Shown: positions 60,120-64,000 of the stretch, one piece after another
Layout of the letters: every line of letters begins with the position of its first letter
Numbering within the stretch: position 1 is the stretch's first letter
Assembly (NCBI RefSeq): GCF_009392895.1
Contig: NZ_CP045490.1
Location: forward strand, 292,703 to 356,702
Reading direction: 5' to 3'
DNA from: Natronorubrum aibiense
GTDB taxonomy: Archaea > Halobacteriota > Halobacteria > Halobacteriales > Natrialbaceae
Length of the DNA stretch: 64,000 nt
Program-made: the position numbers and the translations under genes
The notes under the pieces: model-generated
Seen by the model: the letters and a program-made list of their open reading frames with translations, nothing else
The model's database searches: none
What the model was told of the DNA's origin: nothing

Positions 60120-60937
60120 CGCTGTACGCCGCCAAGGGTGTAAAGAAGCTCTACGGCGAGCCCTGTGGCGAGTGCGTCTCCCACACCGGTGACGAGGCGG
60201 GGACGAACCAGTGTCCCGTCTGCGGCAGCGTCGTCGCCTGCGCGTCGGTCGACCTCGACGTCAGGGAAGGGGAAGTCCTCGGCATCGTCGGGGAAAGCGG
60301 CAGCGGCAAGTCGAGCCTCGCGGAAATCCTCGCGCTCGACGCCGACGCCACCGCCGGCGCGGTCACCTACGCGAACCACGATGGGAATCTGCTCGAGACC
60401 GACTACGAGACCCGACGACGGCTCCGCGATCACGACGTCGGGATGGTCCACCAGCACGTCCGCGACGGATTGAACCTCGAGTTCACCGGCGGCGGCAACG
60501 TCGCGGAGAAACTGCTGTCTGCGGGCTGGCGCAACTACGAGGAGATCCGCGAGCGCGTCTTCGAGTTGTTCGAGCGCACCGAGATCCCGACTGAGCGCGT
60601 CGACGACCCGACAACGACCTACAGCGGCGGGATGCAACGGCGCGTTCAGATCGCCCGCGCATTGGCGAACAACCCTGACGTGATCGTCCTCGACGAGCCG
60701 ACGACGGGACTCGACGTGAGCGTCCAAGCACAGGTGCTCGATACGTTCCGGCGCGTCCAGCGCGAGAAGGGCGTCGCGACGATCGTCGTCTCCCACGACC
60801 TCGGCGTGATTCGGCTACTGGCCGATCGAACCCTCGTGATGCGCCACGGGCGCGTCGTTGAGGGCGGCCTGACGGATCGGATCATGGAGGACCCTCACCA
60901 CGAATACACCCAGAAGCTCATCAACTCGGTGATATAA
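60116..60937 (+). CDS. phnK: C-P lyase ATPase PhnK with Cys-rich insertion
   Basis: This 273-residue ABC-type ATPase of the C-P lyase complex has Walker A GESGSGKSS (residues 59-67), signature TYSGGMQRR and Walker B VIVLDEPTTGLDV. Between the first beta-strand and the Walker A region it carries an insertion with Cys17, 20, 33 and 36 (CxxC-x12-CxxC), a probable zinc-binding knuckle not present in E. coli PhnK. The rest matches the family. It probably regulates or drives the PhnGHIJ core with PhnL. Confidence 0.92.
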   Translation: MTLYAAKGVKKLYGEPCGECVSHTGDEAGTNQCPVCGSVVACASVDLDVREGEVLGIVGESGSGKSSLAEILALDADATAGAVTYANHDGNLLETDYETRRRLRDHDVGMVHQHVRDGLNLEFTGGGNVAEKLLSAGWRNYEEIRERVFELFERTEIPTERVDDPTTTYSGGMQRRVQIARALANNPDVIVLDEPTTGLDVSVQAQVLDTFRRVQREKGVATIVVSHDLGVIRLLADRTLVMRHGRVVEGGLTDRIMEDPHHEYTQKLINSVI

Positions 60938-61669
60938 ATGACGATACTCACAGTCGAGCAGCTGTACAAGACCTTCGAGATGCACGTCGTCGGTGGCAAG
61001 CACGTCACCGCCTTCGAGGACGTGTCCTTCTCCGTATCGGACGGCGATTTCCTCGCCATCGTCGGCGAGAGCGGCAGCGGCAAGTCATCACTGCTCAAGT
61101 GTCTCTACCGGACTTACGAACCGACGGCGGGCAGCGTCACCTTCGAGGCGCTCGATGGTCCGGTCGACGTCGCGACCTGTCCCGAGCGGGATATCTTGGC
61201 GCTTCGGGAGCGCGAACTCGGCTACGCCTCCCAGTTCCTCGAGGAGATTCCCCGAGTCCCGGCCGTCGACGTGGTCGCCCGGCCGCTGTGGGAAGGAGAC
61301 CTCGAACGAGAGGCCGCTCGAGCGCGCGCCCGGGAACTGCTCGAGGCGCTCGCACTTCCCTCGGATCTACTCGACGCCTACCCCGCAACGTTTAGTGGCG
61401 GGGAGCGCCAGCGGGTTAACCTGGCACGGGCGATCGCCCCGAACCCCCGCCTGTTGTTACTCGATGAGCCGACGAGCGCGCTCGACCCCGAGACACGGGC
61501 ACTGGCGCTCGATGTTCTCGACGAGTATCTCGACGACACGACTATCATCGGCGTCTTCCACAACCGGGACGTCGTCGAGTCGGTCGCCGACCGGGTTGCA
61601 GTCTTCGACGACGGCACGCTCGAGCGCGTCGTTCCCGCTGCGGAGTTTCGCGGAGAGGTGATCGCATGA
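60938..61669 (+). CDS. phnL: C-P lyase-associated ATPase PhnL
   Basis: This 243-residue ABC ATPase has Walker A GESGSGKSS, Q-loop in 'LGYASQFLEEIPRVPA', signature FSGGERQRVNLARAI and Walker B LLLLDEPTSALDP, with the switch His in 'IGVFHNRDVVESVADR'. The start is immediately after the phnK stop, and its end overlaps phnM by 4 bp. Confidence 0.95.
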   Translation: MTILTVEQLYKTFEMHVVGGKHVTAFEDVSFSVSDGDFLAIVGESGSGKSSLLKCLYRTYEPTAGSVTFEALDGPVDVATCPERDILALRERELGYASQFLEEIPRVPAVDVVARPLWEGDLEREAARARARELLEALALPSDLLDAYPATFSGGERQRVNLARAIAPNPRLLLLDEPTSALDPETRALALDVLDEYLDDTTIIGVFHNRDVVESVADRVAVFDDGTLERVVPAAEFRGEVIA

Positions 61670-62847
61670 GCGCGATCGAGTCCGGGGCCGAGGACCGACT
61701 CGAAGCCGGGACCATTGCGATCGAGAACGCGCGGATCGTCACGCCCGACACCGTTATCGACGGTTTGGTGAGAGTCGACGACGGGCGGATCACGGCTATC
61801 GGGGACGACGTCGAGACCGCGGGCGTCGACGTCACGATCGACGCCGATGGCGAGTACGTGCTCCCCGGGTTGATCGACGTTCACGGCGACGACGTTGAGC
61901 GCCAGCTCTACCCACGCTCGAGTGCGCGCGTCGAGACGCCGATGGCCTTCTCGGCGGCTGACCGGGCCAACCTCGCGGCGGGCGTGACGACGAAGTTCCA
62001 CGCTATCGCCTTCGAAGATTCTCCCGAAGAGCACCGCTCGACCGATCTCGCTACCGAACTGACCGAACTCCTCGCCGATTCATCCTCGCTACTCGTCGAT
62101 CACCGCGTCCACGCACGGTGTGAGATCACCGAATCTGACGCCGTTGATGCCGTCTCCCGCGTTCTCGAGGCAGGCCACGCCGACATCGCGTCGGTCATGT
62201 GCCATGTCCCCGGCAAGGGACAGTTCCGCGATGCTGATCGGTTCATGGAGTACTACGAAAATCAGGAAGAACTCTCGATCAAGGACGCGACGCGTCTCCG
62301 TGATGAGCGCGCAGCGGTCGACGCCGAGACCCTCGAGGATCGGATCGAGCGGATCGTCGACCAGTCGACGGCGGCGGACGTTGTCGTTGCTTCCCACGAC
62401 GACGAAAACCCGACCGAGGTCGAAGGGCTCGCCGAGCAAGGAATCTCGATCAGCGAGTACCCCATCACGCTCGAGGCAGCCCGGGCCGCAGTCGACGAAG
62501 GGCTCACGGTCGCGATGGGCGCGCCGAACCTCGTCCGCGGCGGCAGCCAGTGGGGGAACCTCGGAACCCGCGAAGCGATCGACGCCGATGTCGTCGACAT
62601 CCTCTGTGCGGACTACCACCCACCGTCGCTGCTCGCCGCGCCGTTTGTCGAGACCGGCGAACCGCTCCCCAAACGGGTTGCCCGCGTTACCGCAAACCCT
62701 GCCGACGCCGCCGGACTCACTGACCGCGGGCGCATCGAACCGGCGGCACGGGCGGATCTCGTCGTCGTCGACCCCGACCCGACGCCGACCGTCTCCCATG
62801 CGCTGGTCGGCGGGGAGTATGTCTACCGCGCTCGAGGTGAGCAGTGA
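61666..62847 (+). CDS. phnM: Alpha-D-ribose 1-methylphosphonate 5-triphosphate diphosphatase PhnM
   Basis: This 393-residue amidohydrolase-superfamily enzyme removes diphosphate from the phosphonate-ribose triphosphate. The metal-binding segment 'VLPGLIDVHGDDVERQLYPR' replaces the usual H-x-H/D-N-x-E block. 'ASHDDENPTEVEGLAEQG', 'MGAPNLVRGGSQWGNL' and 'LCADYHPPSLLAAPF' are typical PhnM segments. Its TGA stop is shared with the next start (TGATG). Confidence 0.95.
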   Translation: MSAIESGAEDRLEAGTIAIENARIVTPDTVIDGLVRVDDGRITAIGDDVETAGVDVTIDADGEYVLPGLIDVHGDDVERQLYPRSSARVETPMAFSAADRANLAAGVTTKFHAIAFEDSPEEHRSTDLATELTELLADSSSLLVDHRVHARCEITESDAVDAVSRVLEAGHADIASVMCHVPGKGQFRDADRFMEYYENQEELSIKDATRLRDERAAVDAETLEDRIERIVDQSTAADVVVASHDDENPTEVEGLAEQGISISEYPITLEAARAAVDEGLTVAMGAPNLVRGGSQWGNLGTREAIDADVVDILCADYHPPSLLAAPFVETGEPLPKRVARVTANPADAAGLTDRGRIEPAARADLVVVDPDPTPTVSHALVGGEYVYRARGEQ

Positions 62848-63620
62848 TGGTCGGCGCCGCGACCGACATCCGCTTCGAACCCTCCGTCGAGGCGTTCCTC
62901 GAGCGGATCACTGATCTTGGCCTCGATCACCTCGAGTTGAAACACGAGTACCTCTGTACCCAGCCCGACCCGCCCTCGCCTGAACGGATTGGAGAGTTAG
63001 CCGAGTCGTATGGCGTGACCCTCAGCTACCACGCGCCGTTTCGCGACTGGAACATGGGGAGTTTCAACGAGCGCTCGCGCCGGGCCGGCGTCGAGCAAGT
63101 GAAAGCCACCCTCGAAGCCGCCGTGGCCGCGGGGGCCGGTGCCGTCGTCGTCCACGGAGGTTCCGTGCCGCGACGCTACCGCGAGGCCGTCAAAGAGCAG
63201 GCCTACGACAACGCCATCCGCTCACTCACCGAGTGTGCGACCTATGCCGAAGACGTCGGCGTGGCGCTCTGTCTCGAGAACCAGCCGTGGTCCGAGACGA
63301 CGGAGCGCCACACAACCTCGCCTGACGACCTCGAAACGTACCTCGAGGCCGTCGACTGTCCGCCAGAAATCCTCGGCGTCACCCTCGATGTCGGCCACGC
63401 GAAGGTGAGCGGCTACGAGTGGCAGGCGTTCAACGACCGATTCGGCGACCACATCCGCGTCCTCCATCTCCACGAAAACGACGGGACGGGTGACCAGCAC
63501 CGACCGATCCGCGACTACGAGAAGATCGTCTCAACCGTCGATCCCGACTTCGCCGTCCTCGAGATGAAGCGGCTCGATCACATCGCCGAGAGCGTACGCG
63601 GTGCCCGATCGCTCGACTGA
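62847..63620 (+). CDS. TIM-barrel sugar isomerase/epimerase-like protein in the C-P lyase operon
   Basis: This 257-residue xylose isomerase-like (AP endonuclease 2 fold) protein has the metal-binding barrel strands 'LENQPWSETTERHTTS', 'LGVTLDVGHAKVSGY' and 'VLHLHENDGTGDQHRPI', plus the N-terminal 'YHAPFRDWNMGSF'. It is fused translationally to phnM (TGATG) at the position where bacteria often carry PhnP or PhnN, neither of which is visible here. It may process the ribose phosphate left after C-P cleavage (inference). The GTG three bases earlier is a possible alternative start. Confidence 0.87.
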   Translation: MVGAATDIRFEPSVEAFLERITDLGLDHLELKHEYLCTQPDPPSPERIGELAESYGVTLSYHAPFRDWNMGSFNERSRRAGVEQVKATLEAAVAAGAGAVVVHGGSVPRRYREAVKEQAYDNAIRSLTECATYAEDVGVALCLENQPWSETTERHTTSPDDLETYLEAVDCPPEILGVTLDVGHAKVSGYEWQAFNDRFGDHIRVLHLHENDGTGDQHRPIRDYEKIVSTVDPDFAVLEMKRLDHIAESVRGARSLD

Positions 63621-63765
63621 AGCCGTCAGTACCGATCACCCATTCGAGGGCTTGTGACTCGAGCGCAGGCGAGCCCGCGAGCAACGACTGCCAGTTACCG
63701 TTCGATCCTGGCTGTGCGAGCGCCGGGGGATCAGGGGGCAGCTCCCTAGTCAATAACGTTCGAAA

Positions 63766-63799
63766 GTATAGCTCGAGAGTATAGCTTGAATATATAGCT
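63766..63799. repeat. Three direct repeats of TATAGCT at exact 13-bp spacing
   Basis: TATAGCT occurs at 63767-63773, 63780-63786 and 63793-63799, exactly 13 bp apart. The first two repeats also share the preceding G and the following (C/T)GA. Such iteron-like spacing usually means repeated binding of one protein. Confidence 0.65.
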
Positions 63800-63980
63800 A
63801 TAGCAAACAGTGACAGCAAGTGACTATACAATCCACATATAGATGATACCGATAGCGTCTCAGTGACGCGTATCAGAACTCGTACTGAGAGTTTGTCGGC
63901 TGGCAACTGTGGGCCATTTTGTCTTTAAACACACTGAAAACGTCGAAATCCATAGTACATAGTTTCGACAGGGGAGAGGA

Positions 63981-64000
63981 GTATAGTTGAAGGGTATAGT
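63981..64000. repeat. Second group of TATAGT repeats at 13-bp spacing, cut by the window end
   Basis: TATAGTT at 63982-63988 and TATAGT at 63995-64000 are again 13 bp apart and related to the group at 63766-63799. The second repeat is truncated by the end of the window. Confidence 0.5.

Larger units (their letters stand above)
63621..64000. other. 3' intergenic region with 13-bp spaced TATAGCT repeats
   Basis: No gene is seen. The repeats at 63766-63799 and 63981-64000 are listed separately. Between them lie an AT-rich stretch and several TATA-like elements, so a promoter for a gene beyond the window is likely. Confidence 0.4.

Noticed and set aside
1..64000. CRISPR arrays, tRNA and rRNA genes.
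   Set aside because: I looked for regular repeat-spacer patterns and for tRNA-like conserved segments (GTTCRANYC with flanking stems) and saw none. A covariance-model scan would be decisive.

Overview
The window looks like DNA from an extremely halophilic archaeon (class Halobacteria). The proteins are rich in Asp and Glu. Exported proteins carry twin-arginine signals followed by a lipobox. Many starts lie 25 to 30 bp downstream of a TATA element with no Shine-Dalgarno, which is leaderless archaeal initiation. The regulators are archaeal types: TrmB, haloarchaeal IclR, AbrB-PhoU and double winged-helix proteins. I see no ribosomal, tRNA or replication genes. The content is almost all transport and catabolism, broken up by decayed insertion sequences, so an accessory chromosome, megaplasmid or accessory chromosomal region is likely (inference).

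Layout, left part. 1-6659 is a catabolic cluster: an RbsABC-type importer and a short-chain dehydrogenase on the minus strand, then a beta-keto acid cleavage enzyme and an IclR regulator on the plus strand. A decayed IS630-type element (6806-7494) and an MFS transporter (7696-9027) follow. 9480-11431 is a compact operon of an acidic exported peptide, an ApbE-like flavin transferase, a thrombospondin-3-like anchored peptide and a two-heme ferric-reductase-like membrane protein. It faces a small membrane protein and a double winged-helix regulator. Then come a CPBP protease, a CNNM/CBS membrane protein, a lipoprotein, a gene-poor stretch and a universal stress protein.

Middle part. 19007-29471 is best read as an oligosaccharide (beta-glucoside) utilisation locus: an Opp/Dpp-type ABC importer, an epimerase/dehydrogenase, a GH3 beta-glucosidase and a TrmB regulator. 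An IS66 fragment comes next, then IclR, an NhaC-type antiporter and an asparaginase. A tyrosine recombinase and a Tat-exported inositol-monophosphatase-family protein sit in AT-rich, rearranged DNA at about 34.7-38.4 kb. A threonine-synthase-like enzyme and a HEAT-repeat/zinc-ribbon protein follow.

Right part. 40811-49364 is an iron-siderophore uptake region. It has two operons, each preceded by a pair of TTAGG-N4-CCTAA boxes bracketing the TATA element, and four paralogous substrate-binding lipoproteins serve one permease and one ATPase. 49632-63620 is a complete phosphonate locus: two divergent PhoU-type regulators, PhnD-C-E, a hexapeptide acyltransferase, an MFS transporter, and the C-P lyase set PhnG-H-I-J-K-L-M ending in a TIM-barrel isomerase-like protein. 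The last 240 bases carry TATAGCT/TATAGTT direct repeats at exact 13-bp spacing that run off the window end.
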